Positions 15,624 through 23,871 of a stretch of 64,000 nt of DNA are shown here, in pieces. The number at the start of each line of letters is the position of its first letter. Positions within the stretch are counted from its first letter, which is position 1. Below the pieces are notes generated by a model that was not told where the DNA came from, did no database searches, and worked only from the letters and a program-made list of their open reading frames with translations. The DNA comes from Actinospineispora acaciae DSM 45401. GTDB lineage: Bacteria > Actinomycetota > Actinomycetes > Mycobacteriales > Pseudonocardiaceae. The stretch is from the NCBI RefSeq assembly GCF_000620785.1, contig NZ_JIAI01000002.1:1184177-1248176 (forward strand), given 5' to 3'. The translations under genes were made by a program, and so were the position numbers.

Positions 15624-16238
15624 GTGCTGGCTTCGGTGCGGACGAGGGTGGTCGCGGTGGCGGCCATGGTGGCGGCGGTCGGGCTGGTCGGCTGCTCCCG
15701 GCAGGCCCAACCGGAGTCACGACCGGAGCCGGGCGCGCAACCGGCCGGGTCGAAGCAGCTGACCATCTGGCTGACCGGCTACTCCTGGCAGGACAACACG
15801 CCGCCGGGGTCGTCGAAGGTCGGCGAGCCGGTGCTGCACCAGCAGGCGGCCGGGCAGGGCACGTTCGCCGACCCGATCACGGTGGCGGTACCCGGCCACA
15901 AGGGCGACATGGAGTGGAAGCCGGGCACGAAGTTCTACCTGCCGACCGTGCGGCGCTACGTGATCGTCGAGGACTCCGGCGCGGCCAAGGCGCCCTCCGG
16001 CACCGACACCCACCTGGACATGTGGATCGAAGGCCGGGACGGCACCAAGGCGGCCACCGACGACTGCGAGAACAGCTTCACCGGCAAGGTCGCGGCCGAG
16101 GCGAACCCGCCGGACAACCTGCCGGTGATGGCCGGCCCGATCTACGCCAACCAGAAGTGCAACATCCCCGCCCAGCCGGAGGACAGGGGCAGCTACCGCG
16201 ACCCCGGTGACGACAGCGACGACGACGGAGACCACTGA
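15624..16238 (+). CDS. secreted lipoprotein with 3D/double-psi barrel-like domain
   Basis: 204 residues, GTG with AGGGGG seven bases upstream. The N-terminus is a lipoprotein signal (RVVAVAAMVAAVGLVGC, lipobox ending at Cys24). The mature part has a Pro/Glu linker and then a domain with TFADPITVAVPG, FYLPTVRRYVIVEDSG and THLDMWIEG, which fits the 3D-domain fold with its conserved Asp residues; relatives act on peptidoglycan. Two late cysteines may pair. The end is very acidic (DPGDDSDDDGDH) and overlaps the opposing SDR gene by 46 bases. It is divergent from the membrane sigma-like gene; functional linkage is possible but unproven. Confidence 0.72.
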   Translation: MLASVRTRVVAVAAMVAAVGLVGCSRQAQPESRPEPGAQPAGSKQLTIWLTGYSWQDNTPPGSSKVGEPVLHQQAAGQGTFADPITVAVPGHKGDMEWKPGTKFYLPTVRRYVIVEDSGAAKAPSGTDTHLDMWIEGRDGTKAATDDCENSFTGKVAAEANPPDNLPVMAGPIYANQKCNIPAQPEDRGSYRDPGDDSDDDGDH

Positions 16239-16870
16239 CCCGTGTGGTGGGCCTCCAGGCGCCAGGACCCGGGCTCCTCGGTGTGCAGCCGCCAGTAGTG
16301 CTCGGCGATGTCGTCCGGGTCGAAGGCGGTCCCGGGCGCGATCGGGCCGTGCACGGTGACCGAGCCGACGTGCACACCGTCCGGCCGGTACCGCGTGTCC
16401 AGCGCGGAGGCGAGCGCGCGGACCCCCGCCTTGCCGAGCGAGAGGCTCAGGTAGTCCGGCTTCGGCTCCGGCATCCCGCCGGTGATCAGGAAGGTGCCGG
16501 ACCCGCGCTCGGCCATCGCCGGCAGCAGCCGGGCCGCCGTGCTCACCGCGCCGACCACGTTGACCGCCCAGGCGTCCAGGTGCCCGTGCGCGGACAGCTC
16601 GCCCGGGGCGTCGGCCTGGATGATCGCGGCGTTGTAGACCACCACGTCGGGGACGCCGAAGCGGTCCACGGCGGTGTCCAGCGCGGCGTGCAGGGCCGGC
16701 TCGTCGGTGGCGTCCGCGGTCAGCGAAAGGACCGGCACGCCGGCGGCCGCCTCGACGGTCCGCCGGCCTCGGGCGATCACCGCCAGCGAGAAGCCCTCCC
16801 GGGCGAATCGCCGGGCCACGGCCGTGCCCAGCCCCGGTCCGATGCCGACAATGACCGCCGCTTTCGCCAT
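16193..16870 (-). CDS. SDR-family protein lacking the catalytic Tyr
   Basis: 225 residues. The cofactor loop is GIGPGLG near residue 9, with NAAI near 83. In the active-site block DYLSLSLGKAGVRAL the Lys is kept but the residue four before it is Leu, not Tyr; the nearest Tyr is seven before. The C-terminus after EHYWRLHTEEPGSW is a Ser/Gly tail that lies over the 3' end of the lipoprotein gene. Similar proteins occur in actinomycetes as uncharacterised SDRs. Cytoplasmic; substrate unknown. Confidence 0.8.
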   Translation of the reverse strand: MAKAAVIVGIGPGLGTAVARRFAREGFSLAVIARGRRTVEAAAGVPVLSLTADATDEPALHAALDTAVDRFGVPDVVVYNAAIIQADAPGELSAHGHLDAWAVNVVGAVSTAARLLPAMAERGSGTFLITGGMPEPKPDYLSLSLGKAGVRALASALDTRYRPDGVHVGSVTVHGPIAPGTAFDPDDIAEHYWRLHTEEPGSWRLEAHHTGQWSPSSSLSSPGSR

Positions 16871-16904
16871 GGCGCCACGGTAAACGCTGACACCGACGTC
16901 AAGG

Positions 16905-17405
16905 TCAAGTCCGGGTCCAGCCCTGTGACGGCGTGACCGGGCGGTCCGGGCTCGGCTCGGTGACCGGGCGGTCCTGGTAGGCGGTGGAGAGCACGATGTG
17001 GGTGCGCATCTCGCCGAGCAGGCCCAGCCGCTCCACGAACCCCTCCAGGTGGGCCAGCGAGGTGGCCCTGGCCTTGAGCATCGTGCAGTACTCGCCGCTG
17101 AGCTTGTGCACCTCGACGATCTCCGGGTAGTCCTCGGCCCGGGTGGTGCGCAGCAGGCACTTGTTGAGCATGCAGCGCAGCTGGATGTAGACCAGCACGG
17201 GCTGGCCGGCGCGGGCGGCGTCCACCCGCGCCGCGTAGCCGGTGATGATGCCGGCCTGCTCCAGCCGGCGCACTCGCTCGGCCACCGAGGGCGCGGAGAG
17301 GTGCACGCGGCGGGCCAGTTCGTTGAACGAGAGCCGGCCGTCGGCCTGCAGCTCCGCCAGCAGCCGCCAGTCGGTCTGGTCGGGTTCGAATGCTCGTAAT
17401 GTCAT
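16905..17405 (-). CDS. Lrp/AsnC-family transcriptional regulator
   Basis: 166 residues from ATG 17405 (MTLRAFEPDQTDW); the open frame reaches further upstream but those residues have no homology. The helix-turn-helix is LSFNELARRVHLSAPSVAERVRRL (about 24-50) and the ligand-binding RAM domain follows (VYIQLRC, then the GEYCTMLKARATSL loop). It is divergent from an MFS carrier, and three TCGTAA half-sites lie between the two starts. Typical partners of such regulators are amino-acid exporters, which fits the neighbour. Confidence 0.9.
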   Translation of the reverse strand: MTLRAFEPDQTDWRLLAELQADGRLSFNELARRVHLSAPSVAERVRRLEQAGIITGYAARVDAARAGQPVLVYIQLRCMLNKCLLRTTRAEDYPEIVEVHKLSGEYCTMLKARATSLAHLEGFVERLGLLGEMRTHIVLSTAYQDRPVTEPSPDRPVTPSQGWTRT

Positions 17406-17491
17406 CGCCCGCGAATCCCTCGCATTCGTAATGCGCCGTCCCGCACAGACGGTGTCGTTGCACCTTCGCAGATGGCTGGCGGCTTCGTAAC
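17394..17491. promoter_or_regulatory. Lrp-type operator region
   Basis: A 15-base palindrome CGCATTCGTAATGCG at 17421-17435 (six-base arms, CGT centre) lies between the divergent regulator and MFS starts. The half-site TCGTAA recurs at 17394 and 17485, giving three sites over about 95 bases, the spaced arrangement expected for octameric Lrp-type proteins. Confidence 0.65.
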
Positions 17492-17500
17492 GTTTTCGGC

Positions 17501-18712
17501 ATGACCAGCACCGAGGCCGCCCCGACAGTCCAGGCACCGCCGGAGGGAGCCGCCCGCCGGCGGTCGCGGGCGACCAGGGTGCTGCAGGCGACCAGCGTGC
17601 TGAGCGGGTTCGCGCAGTCGCTGTCCTCCTCGGCGTCGGCGCTGCTGGCCGCGCAGGTCGGCGGGTCGGACCAGGTGGCCGGGTGGCCGCAGACCGCGGT
17701 GGTGGCCGGGGCGGCCGGCGCGTCGGTGCTGCTGTCCCGGCTGGCCGGCCGGCGGGGGCGCCGGGCCGCGCTGAGCACCGGCGCGCTGGTGGCGATCGCC
17801 GGGTGCACGGCCGTCGCGCTCGGCGCGGTGCTCGGGCGGCTGTCGGTGATCCTGCTCGGGAGCCTGTTGCTGGGCGCCGGCAACGCCACGGTCATGCTGT
17901 CCCGCTACGCCGCCGCCGACCTCGCGCCGCAACGGGCGCGCGCGATGGCCTCGGTGCTGACCGCGACCACCATCGGCGCGGCGGCCGGGCCGAACCTGCT
18001 GGCCTGGTCCAGCGGCGCGGCGGCCGGGGTGGGGCTTCCGGCGCTGAGCGGGCCGTACCTGTTCGCGGCGGTCGGCTTCGCGGCCGCCGTCGGCACGCTG
18101 CTGCTCGGGCTGCCCGACGCGCTGTTGCCGGCCCGGGCTGCGGCCTCGGCGTCTCGCCCGGTGCCGGCCGGGTTCGGCGGGCGGTCGGCCGTCGGGCTGG
18201 TGGTGCTCGCGATCGCGAACCTGGTGATGGTCGGGGTGATGACGATGGCCCCGGTGCACATGCGGCACGCCGGCAGCGGGCTGTCGATCGTCGGGCTGGT
18301 CATCGGGCTGCACATCGCCGGGATGTTCGCCCCGTCCCCGGTGAGCGGATGGCTGACCGGACGGGTCGGCCCGACCGTGGCGTCGGCCGGTGCCGGGGCG
18401 GTGCTGACGGCCTCCTCGGTGCTGGCCGCGGTCGGCGCGCATTCGGCGTGGCTGCTGGCGGTGGCGATGACGCTGCTCGGCGTGGGCTGGAACCTGGCGC
18501 TGATCGCCGGCTCCACGCTGCTCACCGAGGGCCTCGCGCCGGCGCGGCGGCCGCGCCGGGAGGGGTGGGGCGAGGTAGGCATGGGCGGTGCCGCCGCGGC
18601 GGCCGGGATCCTCGCCGGCCCGCTGATGGGCGCCGGTGGCTACCCGCTGCTCGCCCTGGTCGGAGCGGGGGCGGCGGCCTGCGTGATACCGATCGCGTTA
18701 TTTCGCCGCTGA
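17501..18712 (+). CDS. MFS transporter, likely exporter
   Basis: 403 residues, about twelve helices after a charged N-terminus. The loop 2-3 motif is reduced to SRLAGRRGRRAALSTG, and helix 4 carries LLGAGNATVMLSRYAAADLAP, a pattern seen in actinobacterial drug/amino-acid exporters. The cytoplasmic loop near 345 is LAPARRPRREGWGEVGMGG. No good ribosome site precedes ATG 17501, so the transcript may be leaderless. Control by the divergent Lrp-type regulator is supported by the operators between them. Confidence 0.82.
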   Translation: MTSTEAAPTVQAPPEGAARRRSRATRVLQATSVLSGFAQSLSSSASALLAAQVGGSDQVAGWPQTAVVAGAAGASVLLSRLAGRRGRRAALSTGALVAIAGCTAVALGAVLGRLSVILLGSLLLGAGNATVMLSRYAAADLAPQRARAMASVLTATTIGAAAGPNLLAWSSGAAAGVGLPALSGPYLFAAVGFAAAVGTLLLGLPDALLPARAAASASRPVPAGFGGRSAVGLVVLAIANLVMVGVMTMAPVHMRHAGSGLSIVGLVIGLHIAGMFAPSPVSGWLTGRVGPTVASAGAGAVLTASSVLAAVGAHSAWLLAVAMTLLGVGWNLALIAGSTLLTEGLAPARRPRREGWGEVGMGGAAAAAGILAGPLMGAGGYPLLALVGAGAAACVIPIALFRR

Positions 18713-18728
18713 GCGTGGACACCGACTG

Positions 18729-18754
18729 CTACTGTCTCGGTACGGAGATAGTAG
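18729..18754. promoter_or_regulatory. BlaI-type operator before the methyltransferase
   Basis: A 26-base near-palindrome centred on GTAC: CTACTGTCTCG, GTAC, GGAGATAGTAG, with two mismatched pairs. It lies 26 bases before the methyltransferase ATG. The CTACT/AGTAG arms match the palindrome upstream of the blaI-like gene at 20780. Confidence 0.6.
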
Positions 18755-18779
18755 ATCTGGGTGGAGGCGAGGCAGGCCG

Positions 18780-19412
18780 ATGGCGACGAGCGCGGTGCGC
18801 CAGGCACGCTGGCAGCGGTTCTGGGATCGGCACGCACGCGATTACGACCGGCAGATGGGGTTCCTCGACCGCCGGCTGTTCCGCGACACCCGGGAGTGGA
18901 TCTGTGCGCAGGCCGGCGGCCGCACGCTCGAGGTGGCCGTCGGCACCGGGCTGAACCTGGTGCACTACCCCCGCGACGTGAACCTGACCGGCATCGAGTT
19001 CAGCCCGGCCATGCTGGCCCTCGCTCGCCGGCGCTCCGCCGCGCTGGACCGTCCGGTGATGCTGCGCATCGGCAACGCCGAGTCGCTGGCCTTCCCCGAC
19101 GAGTCGTTCGACACCGTGGTCTGCACGTTCTCGCTGTGCGCCATCCCCGACCACCGGCGGGCGGTCACCGAGATGGCGCGCGTGCTGCGCCCCGGCGGGC
19201 TGCTGCTGTTGGCCGACCACGTGGCCAGCACCCGGTGGGCGGTGCGCGCGATGCAGTGGGCGCTGGAGCTGGTCACCGTGCCGTGGGGCGGCGAGCACTT
19301 CCGGCGCCGCCCGCTGGAGCTGGTCACGGCCGCCGGGATGGGCGTGGAGAAGCACGACAGGTTCGCCGCCGGCGTCGTGGAGCGGCTGGCCGCCCGCAAG
19401 CCGCTGTCCTGA
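18780..19412 (+). CDS. class I SAM-dependent methyltransferase (UbiE/Ubie-like)
   Basis: 210 residues. SAM motif I is LEVAVGTGLNL (about 50-60), the acidic end of strand 2 is GIEFSPAMLALAR, motif II is DTVVCTFSLCAIPD and motif III is RVLRPGGLLLLADHV. GAGGCGAGG serves as ribosome site. Best match by pattern is the Methyltransf_11 group that modifies small lipids, quinones or phospholipids. The operator upstream ties it to the BlaI/M56 pair that ends 16 bases past its stop on the other strand, suggesting a response to envelope or antibiotic stress. Confidence 0.85.
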   Translation: MATSAVRQARWQRFWDRHARDYDRQMGFLDRRLFRDTREWICAQAGGRTLEVAVGTGLNLVHYPRDVNLTGIEFSPAMLALARRRSAALDRPVMLRIGNAESLAFPDESFDTVVCTFSLCAIPDHRRAVTEMARVLRPGGLLLLADHVASTRWAVRAMQWALELVTVPWGGEHFRRRPLELVTAAGMGVEKHDRFAAGVVERLAARKPLS

Positions 19413-19428
19413 GCTGCCCGACGTGGCG

Positions 19429-20385
19429 TCAGAGCAGGGCCGTGAGGCAGACCGAGGTGCCCACCAGCAGCAGCGCCGCCACCCCGAGCGGGCCCAGCAG
19501 CAGCGTGCCCAGCGTCATCCCGCGCGACATCCGGCTGCGCGCCGGGCTGGGCGGCTCGAGCAGCCGTTCCACCCGGTCCGCGACGCAGGAGCCGGCGGCG
19601 CCGAGCACCGGGGAGGGCGCGGGCGTCGTCGCCGGGTAGGCGGCGAGCGCGAGCAGGGCGCCGATCACGGTGTGCGCCCCGTGCCGGCGGGCGGCGCTGT
19701 CGTCCGCGCACAGCTCGGTGAGCCGGGCGACCTGGGTGGCGCCCTCGGTGAACAGCCGGCCCTGGGGGAGGACCTTGGCCAGCGCGCCGGTGACGGCCAG
19801 CAGCAGGTGGTGCCGGCCGGACAGGTGCGCGCGCTCGTGGGCGAGCACGGCGGCCAGCTGCTCCTCGTCCAGGGCGGCCAGCGCGCCCCGGGTGATCACG
19901 ATGGTGTGCGGGCGACCCGGCAGGCAGTACACCCCGCGCTGCTCGGCGTCCACCACCAGCGAGCCGCCGGGGCCGCGCGGGACCGCCCCGGCGCTGAGCC
20001 AGGCGGCCTCGGCGTGCCGGCGGGTGTCCACCCGGGCCCGGTGCAGCGCCATGGCCAGCCGGCCGGTCGCGAGGGCCAGCCAGCCGCTGACCGCCAGCAG
20101 CCCGGCGGCGAGCCCGAGCTGGGCCCATCCCGTCGGCTTCTCGGCCAGGGTCGTGCCCACCGCGGCGACCGGGTTGGTGAACAGCTTGTCGACGTGGTGC
20201 CGGAACTCGTTGCCCAGCAGCGCCACCGTCAGCGCCCAGGAGGCCAGCACGCTGCCGATCGCCGCCAGCCAGGCGGCCAGCTCCAGCCGGGGCGCCGCCC
20301 CCACCCGGGTCACCCGGCGCAGCAGCGCGGGCCCCAGCGCGAGCACGACCACGCTGTAGGCCAGCAGGATGGCCGCAAGGATCAT
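19429..20385 (-). CDS. M56-family membrane metallopeptidase (BlaR1-like, no sensor domain)
   Basis: 318 residues with four or five membrane helices. The zinc site HERAH follows EEQLAAVLA (about residue 190), and LTELCADDSAAR supplies the third ligand region. There is no extracellular penicillin-binding domain as in BlaR1; the C-terminus ends after a last helix. ATG overlaps the stop of the BlaI-type repressor by four bases, the usual gene order. Family knowledge: the peptidase domain cleaves or triggers cleavage of the repressor after a membrane signal. Confidence 0.88.
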   Translation of the reverse strand: MILAAILLAYSVVVLALGPALLRRVTRVGAAPRLELAAWLAAIGSVLASWALTVALLGNEFRHHVDKLFTNPVAAVGTTLAEKPTGWAQLGLAAGLLAVSGWLALATGRLAMALHRARVDTRRHAEAAWLSAGAVPRGPGGSLVVDAEQRGVYCLPGRPHTIVITRGALAALDEEQLAAVLAHERAHLSGRHHLLLAVTGALAKVLPQGRLFTEGATQVARLTELCADDSAARRHGAHTVIGALLALAAYPATTPAPSPVLGAAGSCVADRVERLLEPPSPARSRMSRGMTLGTLLLGPLGVAALLLVGTSVCLTALL

Positions 20386-20750
20386 CGACTCGCCTCCTGG
20401 CCGTGCCGGGCGAGGACCTCCTGCAGGCGGGTCCGGTCCTCGCTGCTCATCTCGCCGACGAAGTGGGTGAGCACCGCCTCGGAGTCGGCGTCCGTGCTCA
20501 TCGCCTGGCGCATCAGGCCGGCCGTGTGCTCGGCGCGGCTGAGCACCGTCCGGTAGCGGTGCGCCTTGCCTTCTCGAGCCCGGGTGAGGTGGCCCTTGCG
20601 GTACAGGTTGTCCATGGTGGACAGCACGGTGGTGTAGGCGATCACGCGATCGAGCTGCATGCGTTCCAGCACCTCGCGCACGGTGGCCGCGCCTCCCAGC
20701 GCCCAGAGTTGGTCCATGACCACGCCCTCCAGCTCGCCGAACCCGTGCAC
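20382..20750 (-). CDS. BlaI/MecI/CopY-family repressor
   Basis: 122 residues from GTG 20750, chosen because GGGAGG precedes it at the right distance; the frame is open for 1.8 kb upstream as an artefact of GC content. The winged helix is MDQLWALGGAATVREVLERM through IAYTTVLSTMDNLYRKGHLTRAREGKAHRY, and the dimer domain ends EDRTRLQEVLARHG. It precedes its M56 partner with ATGA coupling. The perfect palindrome 30 bases upstream is its probable own operator. Confidence 0.9.
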   Translation of the reverse strand: MHGFGELEGVVMDQLWALGGAATVREVLERMQLDRVIAYTTVLSTMDNLYRKGHLTRAREGKAHRYRTVLSRAEHTAGLMRQAMSTDADSEAVLTHFVGEMSSEDRTRLQEVLARHGQEASR

Positions 20751-20779
20751 GCCGCCTCCCGAGGTTCTCCCAGTGCCGT

Positions 20780-20800
20780 GACTACTCCGACAGAGTAGTC
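20780..20800. promoter_or_regulatory. BlaI-type operator
   Basis: Perfect inverted repeat GACTACTC, spacer CGACA, GAGTAGTC, 30 bases upstream of the repressor start. A further TTACTAC half-site follows at about 20804. It shares the TACT/AGTA arms with the site at 18729-18754. Confidence 0.75.
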
Positions 20801-20954
20801 CAGTTACTACGTCGGTACGGAGGCCGGAGGTGTTACCGGCTGTCTCATGAACGCCGGTCGACCGGGATGCTCGGCTCGCCGCGGCGTCGTCTCGTTCACC
20901 ACGTGCTCGTCCTCTCCGCGCGGGTCCCTCACCGTGTTGACCCCGTCCGCGCCC

Positions 20955-20976
20955 GAAACTGGGCGCGCCCAGTTTC
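20955..20976. promoter_or_regulatory. 22-base perfect palindrome upstream of the DHA2 pump
   Basis: GAAACTGGGCG followed directly by its complement CGCCCAGTTTC, no spacer and no mismatch, 54 bases before the pump start. No regulator gene is adjacent except the BlaI protein, whose operator looks different. The symmetry suits a TetR- or MarR-type dimer encoded elsewhere; it could also fold as a hairpin. Confidence 0.6.
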
Positions 20977-21029
20977 CGCGGTTGTCGGTGTCGGCACGGC
21001 TGAACGTCACGACAACCTTGGAGGGACAG

Positions 21030-22457
21030 GTGGAAGGACACCTCGAACCGGACCGGGCGCGCGGATGGGTGCTGGCCCTGGTCTCGGTGGCGTCGTTCAT
21101 GGTGGTGCTCGACCTGCTGGTGGTGTCCACCGCGCTGAGCGCGATCCAGGCCGGCCTCGGCGCCTCGCTGGCCGAGCTGGAGTGGACGGTCAACTCCTAC
21201 ACCCTGAGCTTCGCGGTGCTGCTGATGACCGCGACGGTGATCGGGGACCGGCTGGGGCGCCGGCGGGTGTTCGCGGCCGGGCTGGCGCTGTTCGCGCTGG
21301 CCTCGGCGGCGTGCGCGGTGGCGCCGGGCACGGGCGCGTTGATCGCGGCGCGCGCGGTGCAGGGCGCCGGCGCGGCGACGATCATGCCGCTGGCGCTGTC
21401 GCAGCTCAACGCCGCCTTCCCGCCCGAGCGGCGGGGTTGGGCGCTGGGCGTGTACGGCAGCGTCACCGGGCTGGGCGCGGTGCTGGGGCCGGTGGTGGGC
21501 GGCGCGGTCACCCAGGGGCTGGACTGGCGGTGGATCTTCTGGCTCAACGTGCCGGTCGCGGCGGTGGTGATCGGCCTGGGGTACGCGCGGCTGCGGGAGA
21601 CCTTCGGGCCACGGGCGCGGCTCGACCTCGGTGGCCTGGCGCTGGTCAGCGCGGCGTCGCTGGGGCTGGTGTGGGGGCTGGTGCGCGGCAACGCGGCCGG
21701 GTGGCTCAGCCCGGAGGTGGCCGGCACGCTGGTCGGCGGGGCGGTGCTGGCGGCGGGGTTCGTGGCCTGGGAGCGGCGCGCGGCGGCGCCGATGCTGCCG
21801 ATGCGGCTGTTCGGCTCGCGGGCCTTCTCCGCCGGCAACCTCGCGGTGTTCTGCCTGAACGGCTCGATGGCCGGGGCGATCTTCTTCACCGCCCAGTTCG
21901 AGCAGGTCACCCTCGGGTACGGCGCGCTCGGTGCCGGGCTGGGGCTGCTGCCGTGGGGGCTCACGCCGTTCCTGCTGGCCATGAAGGCCGGCGCGCTGGC
22001 GGACAGGTTCGGCACCCGGCCGCTGGTCATCGCCGGGCTGGGGTTGCAGCTGCTGGGCATGGCCTGGCTCGCGCTGGTCGCCAGCCCGGGCGCCGGCTAC
22101 CCGGTGATGGTGGCGCCGATGCTGGTGAGTGGCGCCGGGCTGGCGCTGGGCATGCCGGCGGTCACCAAGTCCGTGGTCGGCTCGGTCGCGCCCGGAGACA
22201 TCGGCACCGCGTCCGGCGCATACACCACCATGCGCCAGCTCGGCGGGGCGTTCGGGGTGGCGGTCCCGGCCGCCGTGTTCGCCGCCGCCGGCAGCTACGA
22301 CTCGCCGTCGGATTTCGGGGCGGGCTACCCCTACGCCATCGCCGCCGCGGCCGCGCTGTCCGCCGTGGGCACGCTGGCGGCCTGCGCCCTGCCGAGGGCC
22401 GCTTCCTTGCCCGCCGTGGCTCGTTCCACCAACGCGCGCACCGATACCCGGTCTTGA
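21030..22457 (+). CDS. DHA2-family (EmrB/QacA-type) multidrug MFS pump
   Basis: 475 residues from GTG 21030 with GGAGGGACA upstream; the longer open frame would cover the palindrome and has no homology. Fourteen helices are expected. Motif C-type features: SFMVVLDLLVVSTALSAIQ at helix 1, GDRLGRRRVF in loop 2-3, RAVQGAGAATIMPLAL at helix 4 and GSVTGLGAVLGPVVGGAVT at helix 5, the antiporter signature. Drug/H+ antiport out of the cell. The P450 gene begins 55 bases downstream on the same strand, so the pair may modify and export a compound. Confidence 0.88.
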   Translation: MEGHLEPDRARGWVLALVSVASFMVVLDLLVVSTALSAIQAGLGASLAELEWTVNSYTLSFAVLLMTATVIGDRLGRRRVFAAGLALFALASAACAVAPGTGALIAARAVQGAGAATIMPLALSQLNAAFPPERRGWALGVYGSVTGLGAVLGPVVGGAVTQGLDWRWIFWLNVPVAAVVIGLGYARLRETFGPRARLDLGGLALVSAASLGLVWGLVRGNAAGWLSPEVAGTLVGGAVLAAGFVAWERRAAAPMLPMRLFGSRAFSAGNLAVFCLNGSMAGAIFFTAQFEQVTLGYGALGAGLGLLPWGLTPFLLAMKAGALADRFGTRPLVIAGLGLQLLGMAWLALVASPGAGYPVMVAPMLVSGAGLALGMPAVTKSVVGSVAPGDIGTASGAYTTMRQLGGAFGVAVPAAVFAAAGSYDSPSDFGAGYPYAIAAAAALSAVGTLAACALPRAASLPAVARSTNARTDTRS

Positions 22458-22512
22458 CCAACGGGCCGGGCGGAGCGTGCCACGATGGTCAGTCGACGGG
22501 ATGGGGTGGGCC

Positions 22513-23865
22513 ATGCCAGTGGGTCGCGAGGTCACGGGGTTCCGGAGCGCGCCGCTGGTGGGGGCGCTGCCGTGGTTGGCGAGGGATCCGGTCGGGGTGT
22601 GTGCCGGGGCGGCGCTGGCCAACGGCGGGTTCGCCAGGGTTCCGGTCGGGCCGACAGCCGTCTACATCGTGTCGAACCCGGAGTACGTGCGTCAGGTCCT
22701 GGTCACGAAGGCCGGCAACTACAGCAAGGGCCGGATCATGAACGGGATCCGGGTCGCGCTGGGGGAGGGGCTGTTCACCGCGGAGGGCGCGCTGTGGAAG
22801 CGCCAGCGCCGGCTCATGCAGCCCGCCTTCCAGCAGCACGGGCTGCGGCTGACCGGGGAGGTGACGACGGACATCTGGGCCCGCCGGCTGGACGGCTGGT
22901 CCGGCACCGTCGACCTGCTGGCCGAGTTCCTGCACCTGGACATCGCGGTGATCCTGCGGGTGCTGTTCTCCTCGGACCTGCCCGAGGGGCAGGCCAGGAC
23001 GCTGGTGGAGCTGGCCGACACGGTGTTCGCCGGCATGGCGGGGCAGCTCCCGGCGTTCTTCCTGCCGGGCTGGGTGCCGGTGCCCGGCCGTGCCAGGTAC
23101 CGGCGGGCGGTGGAGGCGCTGGGCACCGAGATCTACCGGTTGATCAGCGAGCATCGCGACGACAAGTCGGGCGGCGAGCTGCTGGACTCGCTGCTCACCG
23201 CCCGCGACCCGGACAGCGGCGAGCCGATGAGCGACCGGCAGCTGCGCGACGAGATCTTCACCATGTTCATGGCCGGCTACGAGTCCACCGCGACCAGCCT
23301 GGCCTGGACCTGCCACCTGCTGATCGGCCACCCCGAGGTCGCCGCGCGGCTGACCTCGGAGATCGACGGTGCGCTGGGCGGGCGGGTCCCCACGGTGGAG
23401 GACCTGCCCGCGCTGCCCTACGCGGGCAAGGTCCTCTCCGAGGGGCTGCGGCTGTTCCCGGCGTTCCCGATGTACTTCCGGTCCGCGCTGGAGGAGGACC
23501 GGCTCGGCGACCGGACGGTGCCGCCCGGCGCGCAGCTGATCATCTGCCCGTACGCCACCCACCGCGACCCCGACCACTGGCCCGACCCCGACCGGTTCGA
23601 CCCGGACCGGTTCGCCCCCGCCCAGGTCGCCCAGCGGCACCGGGGCGCCTACTTCCCGTTCGGGGTCGGGCAGCGCCGCTGCATCGGCGAGCCGATGGCG
23701 TTGACCATCGCGCAGCTCGCGCTGGTCATGCTGGTGCAGCGGTTCGAGCTGGCCCCGGCCGGCGACCGGGACGCGACCGGCCGCTACGCGATGACCTACC
23801 AGCCCAAGCACGGGGTGCCGGTCACCGTGGTGCCGCGTTCGGCGCCGGTCGCCCCTCCGGCGTGA
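22513..23865 (+). CDS. cytochrome P450
   Basis: 450 residues. ATG 22513 is preferred (GGGTGGG just upstream); ATG 22501 would add four residues. I-helix AGYESTATSLAW carries the oxygen-activating E-S/T pair, the K-helix is EGLRLFP (ExxR), and the heme loop FGVGQRRCIGEPMA has the axial Cys at 390. The WKRQRRLMQPAFQ helix C motif and overall length resemble the CYP102/CYP4-like bacterial P450s that act on fatty acids or terpenoids. No ferredoxin gene is adjacent, so redox partners must come from elsewhere. Confidence 0.92.
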   Translation: MPVGREVTGFRSAPLVGALPWLARDPVGVCAGAALANGGFARVPVGPTAVYIVSNPEYVRQVLVTKAGNYSKGRIMNGIRVALGEGLFTAEGALWKRQRRLMQPAFQQHGLRLTGEVTTDIWARRLDGWSGTVDLLAEFLHLDIAVILRVLFSSDLPEGQARTLVELADTVFAGMAGQLPAFFLPGWVPVPGRARYRRAVEALGTEIYRLISEHRDDKSGGELLDSLLTARDPDSGEPMSDRQLRDEIFTMFMAGYESTATSLAWTCHLLIGHPEVAARLTSEIDGALGGRVPTVEDLPALPYAGKVLSEGLRLFPAFPMYFRSALEEDRLGDRTVPPGAQLIICPYATHRDPDHWPDPDRFDPDRFAPAQVAQRHRGAYFPFGVGQRRCIGEPMALTIAQLALVMLVQRFELAPAGDRDATGRYAMTYQPKHGVPVTVVPRSAPVAPPA

Positions 23866-23871
23866 GGTGCT

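Noticed and set aside
20382..22622. A long minus-strand frame joining the BlaI-type gene with sequence antisense to the DHA2 pump
   Set aside because: The upstream part is Arg/Gly/His/Gln-rich without domain features; the repressor has its own GTG with a strong ribosome site.
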